64,000 bases of DNA from Spirochaetales bacterium (GCA_028533045.1 JAQQAP010000007.1:124001-188000); one strand, 5' to 3'. Shown: positions 33,229 to 42,602, counted from the stretch's first letter. The notes: a model not told the origin generated them from the letters alone. Program-made: numbers and translations.

Positions 33229-33355
33229 ATAACAACCTTAGATAGAATGTCTCTTCATATATTTTATAAACTGCCCTACCTTTTGTCAAACAGTTATCTA
33301 TCTTTTTTATTTTTTTGAAGTTTTTTTCACTCACCCCTCAAATATAGTGCTTTTA

Positions 33356-34477
33356 TCAAAAAATAACATGTCTCGCTTCAATCAATCTATTTTTACCACT
33401 TTCGATGGAAGCTCTGGAAACCATGTTTTTTAGTTCACGAATATTTCCGGGCCATTCATAATTTTGTAACTTTCCCAACGCGGCTTCGGAAAATTCTTTA
33501 TCTCTCTTTTCCAATTTTAAAAAAGCCTGAATCAGAAGGGGAATATCCTCTTTCCTTTCCCTCAAAGGGGGAACATTGATCGTAAAAACGTTAATACGAT
33601 GCAAAAGGTCCCGCCTGAACCGTCCTTCCCTCAATGCCGCCTGGAGATCTTCATTTGTCGCGCTAAGCAGCTTAAAATCCAGGGTCGTCTCCTTTTCTGA
33701 ACCAAGAGCCCTGGCTTTACCTTCTTGAAGAACCCTTAAGAGAACCGACTGATCCCGCTCTTTCAACAGACCTATCTCATCGAGGAAGAATACTCCCCCT
33801 TTGGCTTTCTTAAGCAATCCCATTCTGTTTTCCGAACCGGTATAGGCCCCTTTTTTCACACCGAATAACTCGGAGGCCAAAAGGTTATCGGCGGAGGCGG
33901 AAGCCTGATAGGGAACAAATGGGGCGTCTTCCCCACAGCATAAAAGAGAAAGAGCCTTTGCTACCAACTCTTTACCCGTACCATTTTCGCCCTGTATAAG
34001 AACGGGCTTATGGGCAGAATCGCCGTATTTATCGATCTTTGACCACAACGCCTTAATGGCCGGAGACTTCCCAATCATACCCATATACTCGGTCATACCG
34101 TCAAAGTGAGATCCCCCGTTTGAATGGGCTCTTAGAGCCTTACGGGCAAAACCTATAAGATCACCCAATAAAGGGGGACCGTCATAAACGGCAATTATCA
34201 AATTATGATCATAAATATAAGACGGCAGGTTAGAGGTATTTGAAGAAATCAAGATAACAGGAGGAGAGCACACGTCCCGGTCAAGTTTAAGAAGTACATT
34301 CTGAACTTCACCGGCACCAACCAGACCATCGAGAAACATAAGATCAAAGTTGATATTCTTTTTTCTTTCAAGGAAACTATCCAGCTGAAAACCGCTCACA
34401 AAGGAGAAAGAATTAACTTCATCCGTACCACTTTGAATAAAGCGATCCCCATCTCCCAGATAGTAAAACCTCTCCAC
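33356..34477 (-). CDS. Sigma54-activator-like AAA+ protein without DNA-binding domain
   Basis: Protein of 373 residues. Residues 1-115 resemble a degenerate receiver (FDLMFLDGL around the expected phospho-Asp). Residues 135-370 are the AAA+ core, with Walker A QGENGTGKELVAKAL, Walker B KGGVFFLDEIG, an arginine-finger region FRRDLLHRINVF, and YEWPGNIRELKNMV. The sigma54-contact loop is GAYTGS instead of GAFTGA, and the protein stops at RHVIF with no Fis-type HTH. HTH-less activators are known (for example Helicobacter FlgR). The altered loop leaves open whether it still activates sigma54. GTG start, 9 nt after the upstream FxsA-like gene. Confidence 0.85.
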   Translation of the reverse strand: MERFYYLGDGDRFIQSGTDEVNSFSFVSGFQLDSFLERKKNINFDLMFLDGLVGAGEVQNVLLKLDRDVCSPPVILISSNTSNLPSYIYDHNLIIAVYDGPPLLGDLIGFARKALRAHSNGGSHFDGMTEYMGMIGKSPAIKALWSKIDKYGDSAHKPVLIQGENGTGKELVAKALSLLCCGEDAPFVPYQASASADNLLASELFGVKKGAYTGSENRMGLLKKAKGGVFFLDEIGLLKERDQSVLLRVLQEGKARALGSEKETTLDFKLLSATNEDLQAALREGRFRRDLLHRINVFTINVPPLRERKEDIPLLIQAFLKLEKRDKEFSEAALGKLQNYEWPGNIRELKNMVSRASIESGKNRLIEARHVIF

Positions 34478-34486
34478 AACCTAACC

Positions 34487-34933
34487 TTAGGTTAAAAGAA
34501 AGCGGTATTCCCGGACTTCATCCCAGTCCAGATTAAAGTGCCGCGAGATCTTTCGCCCCAGTTTATTTCGCACCGGAGAAATGAGAAGAATAAAACCGAT
34601 CAGGGTACTGAGAATACCGGGATATATTAAATAAAATACAGAAGGCAATGTCCCCGCATAGGTATAATAGTGATCTATGCTTAATTCGGCCTCATCCTTT
34701 GCTTCGGAAATCAAATCCATCAAGTGAGAAAAGGAGTTGTAAAGTGCTATCTGACCAATGGCGGTAAAAACAAATAACAAAGAAAAAGCCAGGTAGGTTC
34801 CTACCAGTTGCATAAGAAAAATGAGAAAAATAATATCTCCGACAAAAACCAGAGAGATCAGGGATAACAACAATAGAATATTAAATATGTTCTCTTTTTT
34901 AAAAAAATATAAAAAGAGTCGAATATTGACCAT
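34487..34933 (-). CDS. FxsA-family membrane protein
   Basis: Small membrane protein (148 residues) with about four hydrophobic stretches. The C-terminal block LPSVFYLIYPGILSTLIGF, then ILLISPVRNKLGRKISR, matches the FxsA pattern (PGxxTDxxGxxLLxPPxR). FxsA in E. coli influences phage exclusion by binding FxsB/PifA when overproduced; the normal role is unknown. Placed between the sigma54-activator-like gene and a secreted protein gene. Confidence 0.6.
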   Translation of the reverse strand: MVNIRLFLYFFKKENIFNILLLLSLISLVFVGDIIFLIFLMQLVGTYLAFSLLFVFTAIGQIALYNSFSHLMDLISEAKDEAELSIDHYYTYAGTLPSVFYLIYPGILSTLIGFILLISPVRNKLGRKISRHFNLDWDEVREYRFLLT

Positions 34934-34945
34934 AAGCGGATTCTA

Positions 34946-35659
34946 CTATTTTAGCTTTACCGTTTCAACCATATAGCGGATATTTCCGTTATCGTAAAAC
35001 TTTGCCAGAATGATAATAACCGATTTATTTCCCGGTCCAACAAGAACCCGGTCTATATTATATTTTTCCACACCGGACCGCTTATAGTTGGGATGTCCAA
35101 TATTATAAGTCTGCACAAGCCCGTCGGAAGACCTTACGGAGAAATCCAAAGAGAAGGTAGAGCTAACGGGAATTCCCTCATAACTATTCTGTTTTAGTTG
35201 CAAGCTATATAAATCGCCCGTTACAAAATCTTTAAATTCCAGATTATTCATACCGGAATTTTCATCGCTCACCATATTATCCGGACTTTCCGGATCATCG
35301 TCTATGCGAATATATACGGGACGGCCTGTTTCTAGATATTCGATAGAATAGGCTGTTCGAATAGAGGCGTTTTCTTCCAGCAAAGTAAAAAGAGCACCCT
35401 CTACAGACTGACCGGGAACAACAGTGTAGTCATAGCTTCCCTTGGATACACCCTTGGGAACAAAAAGGTTTCTGTCCACATCTACGGTGTAAATCTCGGA
35501 ATAGGAGCGATGGGCCTCTCCATCGTATCCATAAAAACCAAACATGAAGTAATTTCCGTTAGGAGAAAACCCCAGGTTAACAAACTCAGCCCGATCTCCG
35601 GCAAGAAGGGAAGACAGTGACAGTAACAGGATAAAGGCTATTAATAATACTCTTCTCAT
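34946..35659 (-). CDS. DUF2259 secreted protein
   Basis: Exported protein (237 residues) with an N-terminal signal peptide (LLIAFILLLSLSSLLAGD). The mature part opens EFVNLGFSPNGNYFMFGFYG, a motif of the DUF2259 family known mainly from spirochaetes, and continues with beta-strand-rich sequence ending RYMVETVKLK. No catalytic motif is evident. It is the first gene of the minus-strand group that runs down to 32034. Function unknown; periplasmic location inferred. Confidence 0.75.
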   Translation of the reverse strand: MRRVLLIAFILLLSLSSLLAGDRAEFVNLGFSPNGNYFMFGFYGYDGEAHRSYSEIYTVDVDRNLFVPKGVSKGSYDYTVVPGQSVEGALFTLLEENASIRTAYSIEYLETGRPVYIRIDDDPESPDNMVSDENSGMNNLEFKDFVTGDLYSLQLKQNSYEGIPVSSTFSLDFSVRSSDGLVQTYNIGHPNYKRSGVEKYNIDRVLVGPGNKSVIIILAKFYDNGNIRYMVETVKLK

Positions 35660-35715
35660 TTTTATACCTCCCTTCCATTATCGGAGAATCAAGGGGAACC
35701 TTTATGGGATTAATC

Positions 35716-36669
35716 TCATAAATCCATAAAGCCTTCCTGACCGGTCGCCAGGATTTCTCCTTTAAAAAACTCTTTTAGAAGGGAATGAACCCTATTGGAC
35801 AGGGCCGGAGCCTTCAAGGATTCGATATTATCCATTAAGTGCTCATTGTTTCCCGTTCCGGTAAGTATCACGTCAAACAGATCTTCGTCTCTGACAAAAC
35901 GGTAAGCCAAACCGGGAAAACTCACCCCATCTGCCCCCCGGAAAAGCTCATCCTTGAATTCATAGAACTCACTTTGAGTAAAATGGAATTTCTTCTCTTT
36001 TATCATGTGATCCATATAGATGCCAAAGACTTCATTATTAACAAAGGCCTGCTTTATAGCAGACATACTAATACACATAAGTCCTTTCTTTTTCGCTTCT
36101 TTCAAAAGAGAGGAAGCACTTTGATTCAAAATATTATAACCCACCACAAGAACATCCCAAAGGGAATCGGACAGGGCCTCTCCCATCATATGGTGATCAT
36201 GATCGCGACTGAAATTTTCCGAGATTCCGACCTTTTTGACAAGCCCTTCCCTCTTCCACTTTTCCATAAGAGGGTAAACATGCTTCACAACTGGGTCGTA
36301 CTGCTCCGGAGCAATGCCCCTTACATAGGAGATATCAAAATACTCAAGATCAAGGGAAACAAGAGCTTCTTCCATCTCCTTTTGAATCCTATCAATAGGC
36401 TTAGGCTGATTTTCTTCCCAAAAAGAAAAATTGGTACTTAGACACAACTCGGAACGGTCTATCCCGGAAAGCCCCTCCTTTATAGAAGCGACTTCTTCCA
36501 GAGGATAGGCCAAGTCAAAAAAACGGATACCCTCTTCGTACGCCGTCCGAAGAAGACGGCAACAATCCCGCTCAACTACGGCAAAAGGGGCTTTTTTTCC
36601 AAGACGAACCATTCCACCGCAGCTCAAGCCGATGGTAGAATGAAATTGCTCCATTTCAGATTCGTTCAT
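35716..36669 (-). CDS. Aldo/keto-reductase homologue lacking catalytic residues
   Basis: Protein of 317 residues with the TIM-barrel layout of aldo/keto reductases: GIRFFDLAYPLEEVASIKE, SELCLSTNFSFWEEN, EEALVSLDLEYFDISYVRGI, GLVKKVGISENFS and VILTGTGNNEHLMDNIESL. Measured against the tetrad Asp-Tyr-Lys-His, only Asp (FFDLA) is retained. The Tyr position five residues later is Leu, the STK Lys is Asn (STN), and the IH-position His is Arg (YVRG). The enzyme is therefore probably not a normal reductase; it could be a regulatory or binding protein such as the Kv-beta or spirochaete variants. Divergent from the lipoprotein gene at 36791. Confidence 0.8.
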   Translation of the reverse strand: MNESEMEQFHSTIGLSCGGMVRLGKKAPFAVVERDCCRLLRTAYEEGIRFFDLAYPLEEVASIKEGLSGIDRSELCLSTNFSFWEENQPKPIDRIQKEMEEALVSLDLEYFDISYVRGIAPEQYDPVVKHVYPLMEKWKREGLVKKVGISENFSRDHDHHMMGEALSDSLWDVLVVGYNILNQSASSLLKEAKKKGLMCISMSAIKQAFVNNEVFGIYMDHMIKEKKFHFTQSEFYEFKDELFRGADGVSFPGLAYRFVRDEDLFDVILTGTGNNEHLMDNIESLKAPALSNRVHSLLKEFFKGEILATGQEGFMDL

Positions 36670-36790
36670 GTGAAAAGTTTATCATGGTTTTTTCCATAGG
36701 GCAAAATAAAGTTTATAACAAATTCACAATGAGTCTATGAATCCTTCCCGGCGAATGTGTTACCCTTTATATTAAGAATAAGGAGCTCCC

Positions 36791-38443
36791 ATGAGAAAAC
36801 TATCCCTTTACGTTATTGGCGCAGCGATTCTGTTTAACTCTTGTAATACAACGGCGGAATCAAATGAGACTGGAGAACCTCAAGAAAGGGCCTATCAATT
36901 AACAATTGAGTCGGACCAGACCTTCCAGACCGAAGAATTCGATAAGGATTCCGTAAAAATTGTCGGCTATGACAAGATTAATGGCAGAGTCCTTTTTGTA
37001 GACGGTAAAGAAGACGGCCTGACCATCCTTTCCCATGAAGAAGAGAAATGGGAAAAAGTCAAAACCATCACCTTTGAAAAGGGCGAAGTCAACAGTGTAG
37101 CGGTCTATGAGAATCTTGCCGCCGTTGCCGTTACCGATTCAAGCAAAACAAAGGACGGCCAAGTATACTTCGTTGACCCCGGTAAAGGAGCAATTCTGGG
37201 CAGTGTAACCGTAGGTCCCCTTCCGGATATGGTCGCCTTTACACCGGACGGTAAATATCTTCTTTCTGCCAATGAAGGAGAACCGTCAAAAAAGTATAAT
37301 AGCGATCCGGAGGGAACGGTGTCTATCATCGAACTCAACCGCCAGGACCTTTCAAATTCTAAAGTGACTAATCTTGGCTTTGACGAGTCTCTTATTACCA
37401 CCGGGCCTTCCGGCGAATTTCCCCGCACCCACTCCTATCTTGAAAATTTCCTGGATGAATATAGTGTCGCCCGAGACATTGAACCTGAATATCTTGCTAT
37501 TGACGGAAATTCCCGCTTTGCCTATGTGGTTTGCCAGGAAAATAACAGCATTGCCAAAATCGATATAGAAAAGAAGGAAGTCCTTAATCTTAAGTCACTC
37601 GGATATAAAGACTTCTCACAAAGCGGCATAGACATTATCAAGGACGGTTCAGCCCAAATTATACCCCAACCCGTATATGGAATGTATATGCCCGACGCTA
37701 TTACGACTTTCGAAATAAACGGCAAAACCTATCTGGCCACGGCTAATGAAGGGGATGATAGGGGCGACTGGGAGGACAAAACCGACTTTGAAGACCAGGA
37801 TATTTGCAAGGCCAAAAAACTGACAGAAGACTTTGGAATAATTCTTGACTCCCGATTTTTGGACGATGAGGGAAAAATTCTTGATGAATATAAAAATTTG
37901 CGCGTTTCGCCCCATGACTGCATAGACAGCAATGGTGACGGTGCTATAGATATACTTACCATATTCGGAGGTCGCTCCTTTTCTATCTGGGATGAAGATT
38001 TGAACCTGATCTATGACAGCGGCAGCCTCTTTGAAGAGTATACGGCCCAATATGCTGCGGGATACTTTAATTGTAACGATAACAATCTTGTCATGGATGA
38101 CCGCAGCACAAAAAAAGGTCCCGAACCTGAATCTATCACTTACGGCGAAGTTGACGGCGTCCCCATGCTCTTTGTGGCTCTGGAATGTTTCGGAGGCTTC
38201 TTTGCTTTTGATGTAAGCACCCCTTCCTCTCCGAAAATGCTTCTTTATCACAGCGATAGAAATTTCAAAGCGAAAGTAGACAAGGATTTCAAATATACCG
38301 ATGAAAGCTATGGAAACACGGGAGACCTGGGACCGGAAGGACTTATATTTATTCCTGCAGAAGAGAGTTTAAGCGGCCAGGATCAGCTAATCGTGGGAAA
38401 TCAGGTAAGCGGTACCCTACGGATGTATAATTTAAGCATGTAG
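36791..38443 (+). CDS. Choice-of-anchor I domain lipoprotein
   Basis: Exported lipoprotein (550 residues): the signal sequence ends in FNSC. The rest is a beta-propeller-like choice-of-anchor I domain with VAFTPDGKYLLSANEGEPS, DPEGTVSIIEL, YLAIDGNSRFAYVVCQENN, TYLATANEGDDRGDW, TIFGGRSFSIWDEDLNLIYD and DLGPEGLIFIPAEES. Members are often predicted alkaline-phosphatase-like or surface proteins, but enzymatic activity is not established. GGAGC precedes the ATG. Confidence 0.85.
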   Translation: MRKLSLYVIGAAILFNSCNTTAESNETGEPQERAYQLTIESDQTFQTEEFDKDSVKIVGYDKINGRVLFVDGKEDGLTILSHEEEKWEKVKTITFEKGEVNSVAVYENLAAVAVTDSSKTKDGQVYFVDPGKGAILGSVTVGPLPDMVAFTPDGKYLLSANEGEPSKKYNSDPEGTVSIIELNRQDLSNSKVTNLGFDESLITTGPSGEFPRTHSYLENFLDEYSVARDIEPEYLAIDGNSRFAYVVCQENNSIAKIDIEKKEVLNLKSLGYKDFSQSGIDIIKDGSAQIIPQPVYGMYMPDAITTFEINGKTYLATANEGDDRGDWEDKTDFEDQDICKAKKLTEDFGIILDSRFLDDEGKILDEYKNLRVSPHDCIDSNGDGAIDILTIFGGRSFSIWDEDLNLIYDSGSLFEEYTAQYAAGYFNCNDNNLVMDDRSTKKGPEPESITYGEVDGVPMLFVALECFGGFFAFDVSTPSSPKMLLYHSDRNFKAKVDKDFKYTDESYGNTGDLGPEGLIFIPAEESLSGQDQLIVGNQVSGTLRMYNLSM

Positions 38444-38464
38444 GACGAATGCCCCCCTTTCGAT

Positions 38465-38493
38465 TTGCCAATTCTTTCATTATCGGTTATTCT
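38465..38493 (+). promoter_or_regulatory. Possible promoter of the small Cys protein gene
   Basis: TTGCCA (38465-38470), 17 nt, TATTCT (38488-38493), 6 nt before the ATG at 38500. No ribosome site; leaderless geometry. Confidence 0.45.
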
Positions 38494-38499
38494 GATATT

Positions 38500-38685
38500 A
38501 TGGAAATTAAATTGAATGTTCGGGAAAACGGGGCATGCCCTCTTTGCCGCTACCACGGTAAATGCACCATACAGAAACTCATGAAAGAGTCACTGGGCGA
38601 TAAAATTCCCCAAAAAGACTATATGGAAATTGTAATATATCGTTGTCCCCAATTTGCCGAGGACGGGCCCCGTCTCGTCCACTAA
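38500..38685 (+). CDS. Small four-cysteine protein, probable metal binding
   Basis: 61 residues: MEIKLNVRENGACPLCRYHG, then KCTIQKLM and later IVIYRCPQF. Four Cys (ACPLC, GKC, YRC) could hold zinc or an iron-sulphur cluster. I start at the ATG at 38500, since the 17-codon extension back to 38449 is hydrophobic and has no ribosome site. It is followed 13 nt later by the DUF3783 gene, so both are probably co-transcribed. No family name recognised. Confidence 0.55.
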   Translation: MEIKLNVRENGACPLCRYHGKCTIQKLMKESLGDKIPQKDYMEIVIYRCPQFAEDGPRLVH

Positions 38686-38698
38686 AGGAGTAGCCCCT

Positions 38699-39139
38699 GT
38701 GTCAGAAATATTCATATTCAGAGGCTTTAGCCAGGAAGATCTGGACAAGGGAAAGAATTTTATCCTTTCCAAAGGAATTAATCTGGAAGGAATGATTTTT
38801 TCACGGTCCGACGAAACCATGGCAAAGGAAAATGTCGAATCCCTTCTTAACAGAATCAACAAGGAGGGAAGCTGTCCTGCCAACGGAGCCCCCGCAGAAG
38901 GAAGTAAAGCTGTTATAATGGCTGTAAATACCCAGGAAAAAGCCCTCATGGTCATGCGCTCTTTCAAGGCAGTCCTGGACAAACCGGAAGAACCGGCCTT
39001 TGCCATGATTACGCCCACCTCCCTTGAGTGGACTCTGGAATATTATATGGATCATATTTGCCAAGAGCATGAATATATGAAAACCCATAATCCTGCCGAT
39101 GATCCGGATATGAAGAAAATCACTCCGGAGGAAAAATAA
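38699..39139 (+). CDS. DUF3783-type protein
   Basis: Acidic protein of 146 residues: SEIFIFRGFSQEDLDKG, then PANGAPAEGSKAVIMAVNTQ, and AFAMITPTSLEWTLEYYMDH near the end. It matches the DUF3783 outline, a short family of unknown function. The start is GTG with AAAGGAG 8 nt upstream; the frame is open to 38654 but that part overlaps the preceding gene. It is followed by the sensor kinase gene after 29 nt. Confidence 0.65.
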   Translation: MSEIFIFRGFSQEDLDKGKNFILSKGINLEGMIFSRSDETMAKENVESLLNRINKEGSCPANGAPAEGSKAVIMAVNTQEKALMVMRSFKAVLDKPEEPAFAMITPTSLEWTLEYYMDHICQEHEYMKTHNPADDPDMKKITPEEK

Positions 39140-39168
39140 GGGCGAGTGTATTGAAAAGGTTTCCCTCT

Positions 39169-41391
39169 ATGAAAACCTACACATTTCTCTCATTTTTCCT
39201 GGCTCTTCTAGCCATACAGCCTGTTTATACCGAAGAAAACAGATTATCCATTACTATCATTAATTCCTATAGCCGGGAGAGCATCTGGACCGAATCCCTT
39301 CTACGGGGAGAAATGGCAAAAATCCGGGAAAATCACCGGGATGCCCAGTTTCTCATAGAGTACCTGGACATAAAACGCTTCCCCCTGGAAAACCGAAAGG
39401 AAGATTTCATTAGTAATCTGCAGCACAAGGAAAGTATTTTTAAAAGCGATCTTGTCCTTATAAATGATAATGCCGCCTTGCGGACCATTCTTTTATATCA
39501 GGATGAACTCTATAGGGACACTCCCATCGTTTTTGCCGGTATTAACGGTTTCACCCAGGATTGGGCAGCCCAGCTTCCGCCCAATGTTACAGGTGTTGCC
39601 GAAACGGTGGACCTCTACTCTACCATTACCATGGCCCTGTCCCTCCATAAAGAAGCAAAAAACCTTTATATTGTAATGGACAATTCCCAGTCCAGTTTGG
39701 AAATAAAGAATCAACTCCATAATCTTGAACCCTTCTTTCTTCAAAGAATCCGATTCATCTATCTCAATAATTTAACAATGGATGAAATCCGGAAAAAACT
39801 GTCCCGACTTGGAAAGGAAAACTTGGTCCTTCTTACATCCTATTCGGTAGATTCAGAATATACTTATTATGATCATGTCGAATCGGCCCGGCTTATTTCC
39901 GAAGCCAGCTCCGTTCCGGTTTATTACATTTTTACCATGGGTCTGGGCGAAGGCGTATTAGGCGGCCATATGCTTGACGGAGAAGTCCACGGTAAACAGG
40001 CGGCAGAATTGGCAAATCTGATTCTGGGAGGTGAATCGGTCTCCCGAATACCACCGCTCTATCATAGTGCCTGTCCTGCCTATATCGATTATAGCGTCTT
40101 TAAGAAATGGGATTTGGATGAAGAACAAATACCCAAAGGGACAAATATTATTAACAAACCCTCCGGGTTTCTGGAAGAGTATCGTACCTTTATATTCCGG
40201 CTGTTTTTAATTGTCTCTATTTTAATTCTTATCGTATTTTTCTTACTTATCTACTCTCTGATCAAGTCCAGGGCTCAAAAGGAACTTTCCCTACGGGAAG
40301 AAGATTTGCGAATTACTCTTAAATCAATAGGTGACGGTGTCATTGCCGTAGACAGTGACGGTCGTGTATCCCGTATTAATCCGGAAGCAGAAAGATTAAC
40401 CGGGTGGTCCCGGAAACATGCCATCGGCAGATTACTCAATGAAATCTTTCATGTAAACAGCAGGGAGTCCCATAATTCCCTTACCTACGAAAGTGAATCC
40501 GGTCAAATTCAACAAAACATACTCACCTCCCTTTACGGAACAAAATATCCCGTAACACATCACGAGACCCCTATCCTGGATGACGAAGGAGAGTACCGCG
40601 GTTCTGTTATTATTTTTCGTGATGTATCAAAAGAGCGGGAGCTATACGAACAGCTAAAGCAATCGGAAAAGATGAACGCCATCGGACAACTTGCCGGCGG
40701 TATTGCCCATGATTTTAATAATATGCTTTCCGGAATTTTGGGGTCCGCCGAGCTATTGGATGAATATATTTTCCCCGATAGTAAAGGAGAAAACCTAAGG
40801 GACCTGATCATCAAGTCCTCCCGCCGAGCGGCCGATCTTACCCATAAACTTCTCACCTTTGCCAAAAAGAGCCCTACCCTTTTTCGGGAATTGGATATTC
40901 ATATTATTATTGCAGAAACTATCGCAATCCTTGAAAATACTCTTGATAAAAAGATTCACCTTTCATCGGAACTTAAGGCACAGGCATCCCTGGTAAAAGG
41001 GGACACCCTATTACTGCAGAATGCCTTAATGAATTTGTGTATTAATTCGTCCCAGGCGATAAAAGAGGCGGGAGAGATTAAGTTATCCACAAAGAACATT
41101 GCCCTCAACAAGCTTTATTGCAGCAATAGTATGTTTCAGATTCAGCCGGGAGATTATCTGGAAATCATAGTAAAGGATAATGGCTGTGGAATATCCGAAG
41201 AAAACCTTCCTCACATTTTCGAACCCTTTTTTACAACCAATCAAAAACATAAAGGCACAGGCCTTGGCTTAGCGGCCGTATATGGAACAGTTCAACAACA
41301 CAAGGGCGAAATGACCGTTAAATCAAAAGAAGGAAAAGGAACAACCTTCAAGCTTCTTTTGCCCCTCCTGGACGAAGGGGCGGCAAAATAA
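39169..41391 (+). CDS. Sensor histidine kinase with ABC-binding-protein-like sensor and PAS domain
   Basis: Membrane histidine kinase of 740 residues from the ATG at 39169 (AAAAGG 9 nt upstream; a TTG at 39151 is an alternative). A signal sequence is followed by a periplasmic domain of about 300 residues that resembles PF04392-type solute-binding proteins (LSITIINSYSRESIWTESL; VFAGINGFTQDW; YFDHV-like YYDHVESARLISEAS). One TM helix (about 342-365) leads to a PAS domain (TLKSIGDGVIAVDSDGRVSR). The kinase core has phospho-acceptor His514 in GGIAHDFNNMLSGIL, then N, G1, F and G2 boxes (NLCINSSQAI, VKDNGCGI, EPFFTT, GTGLGLA). No receiver or regulator gene adjoins it. Confidence 0.9.
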   Translation: MKTYTFLSFFLALLAIQPVYTEENRLSITIINSYSRESIWTESLLRGEMAKIRENHRDAQFLIEYLDIKRFPLENRKEDFISNLQHKESIFKSDLVLINDNAALRTILLYQDELYRDTPIVFAGINGFTQDWAAQLPPNVTGVAETVDLYSTITMALSLHKEAKNLYIVMDNSQSSLEIKNQLHNLEPFFLQRIRFIYLNNLTMDEIRKKLSRLGKENLVLLTSYSVDSEYTYYDHVESARLISEASSVPVYYIFTMGLGEGVLGGHMLDGEVHGKQAAELANLILGGESVSRIPPLYHSACPAYIDYSVFKKWDLDEEQIPKGTNIINKPSGFLEEYRTFIFRLFLIVSILILIVFFLLIYSLIKSRAQKELSLREEDLRITLKSIGDGVIAVDSDGRVSRINPEAERLTGWSRKHAIGRLLNEIFHVNSRESHNSLTYESESGQIQQNILTSLYGTKYPVTHHETPILDDEGEYRGSVIIFRDVSKERELYEQLKQSEKMNAIGQLAGGIAHDFNNMLSGILGSAELLDEYIFPDSKGENLRDLIIKSSRRAADLTHKLLTFAKKSPTLFRELDIHIIIAETIAILENTLDKKIHLSSELKAQASLVKGDTLLLQNALMNLCINSSQAIKEAGEIKLSTKNIALNKLYCSNSMFQIQPGDYLEIIVKDNGCGISEENLPHIFEPFFTTNQKHKGTGLGLAAVYGTVQQHKGEMTVKSKEGKGTTFKLLLPLLDEGAAK

Positions 41392-41392
41392 T

Positions 41393-42592
41393 CTATTCTC
41401 GAATCCCAAAGTTATCCACAATGAAATCAATATCCTTGTCTCCCCGACCACTCAGATTAACAAGTATTGACTGACGGGGCTTCTCTTTGGCCAATTTCAT
41501 GGCGAAAGCCACAGCATGGGAACTTTCCAGAGCTGGAATAATCCCTTCTTTTCGGCTAAGCGTATAAAATGCGTCGAGGCACTCTTCATCGGAGGCACCC
41601 ACATAATTCACCTTTTCCAGGTCCCGCAGCATTGAATGCTCCGGCCCGACACCGGGATAGTCCAACCCGCTGGCAATAGAGTAAACAGGAAGGGGTTCAC
41701 CCTTTTCATCCTGAAGATTATAACATTTAAAACCGTGGATTAATCCGGGAATACCAAATTTCATAGTCGCCGCATGATCTCCAATCTCTTCGCTTCGTCC
41801 CATCGGTTCAACCCCATAGATGGAAACATCCTCTTCCTGCAAGAAGGCAGAGAAAATTCCCATAGCATTACTACCGCCTCCCACACAAGCACAGACGTTA
41901 TCGGGCATTTCACCGGTCATTTCGTAAAACTGTTCCTTTGCCTCGATACCTACGACTCTCTGAAAGTCTCTCACCATCATGGGAAAGGGGTGGGGTCCAA
42001 CAACAGAACCTATGCAGTAAATAGAATTAATCGGGTCCTCCAAATAGGCCGTAAAAGCGGAATCGACCGCTTCCTTTAACGTCTTCAATCCAAAAGTAAC
42101 GGGAATGACTTTAGCACCCAAAAGTTTCATGCGAATCACATTGGGATGTTCTTTGGCAATATCCACCTCTCCCATATGAATCTCACACTCAAGGCCAAAG
42201 TAGGCGGCTGCCGTAGCCAGGGCCACCCCATGCTGTCCTGCCCCTGTTTCGGCAATCAGTTTTTTCTTGCCTAAATATTTGGCAAGGAGGGCTTCTCCCA
42301 TACAGTGATTCAGCTTGTGGGCTCCCGTATGGTTCAAATCTTCCCGCTTAAGATAAATCCGCCCGCCGGTCATGCGGGAAAGCTCCTTGGCATAATATAC
42401 AGGAGTGGGACGCCCCTGAAAATGCTTTCTGATAGACCGCAATTCGGAAATAAAGTCGTGAGATTTGCTTATGGTAAAATAGCCTTCGGTGATTTTATCC
42501 ATTTCTTTCTGAAGGTCCGGGGGTATAAAGGAACCGCCGTATTCACCAAAAAATCCTTTTTCGTCGGGATTGTTTTTAAAGTAATCTTTCAC
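41393..42592 (-). CDS. trpB: Tryptophan synthase beta chain
   Basis: PLP enzyme (399 residues) that joins indole and serine to tryptophan. PLP Lys in [38 protein letters not shown] and [19 protein letters not shown] are canonical, as are the phosphate cup [10 protein letters not shown] and the C-terminal [14 protein letters not shown] start after AAGGAG. There is no trpA next to it, so it works either with an unlinked alpha subunit or as an indole-salvaging stand-alone enzyme. The leader contains a hairpin (42603-42617) and a strong promoter. A TrpXYZ-like importer is encoded at 11.7-14.4 kb. Confidence 0.95.
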   Translation of the reverse strand: MKDYFKNNPDEKGFFGEYGGSFIPPDLQKEMDKITEGYFTISKSHDFISELRSIRKHFQGRPTPVYYAKELSRMTGGRIYLKREDLNHTGAHKLNHCMGEALLAKYLGKKKLIAETGAGQHGVALATAAAYFGLECEIHMGEVDIAKEHPNVIRMKLLGAKVIPVTFGLKTLKEAVDSAFTAYLEDPINSIYCIGSVVGPHPFPMMVRDFQRVVGIEAKEQFYEMTGEMPDNVCACVGGGSNAMGIFSAFLQEEDVSIYGVEPMGRSEEIGDHAATMKFGIPGLIHGFKCYNLQDEKGEPLPVYSIASGLDYPGVGPEHSMLRDLEKVNYVGASDEECLDAFYTLSRKEGIIPALESSHAVAFAMKLAKEKPRQSILVNLSGRGDKDIDFIVDNFGIRE

Positions 42593-42602
42593 ACTATTCT
42601 CC

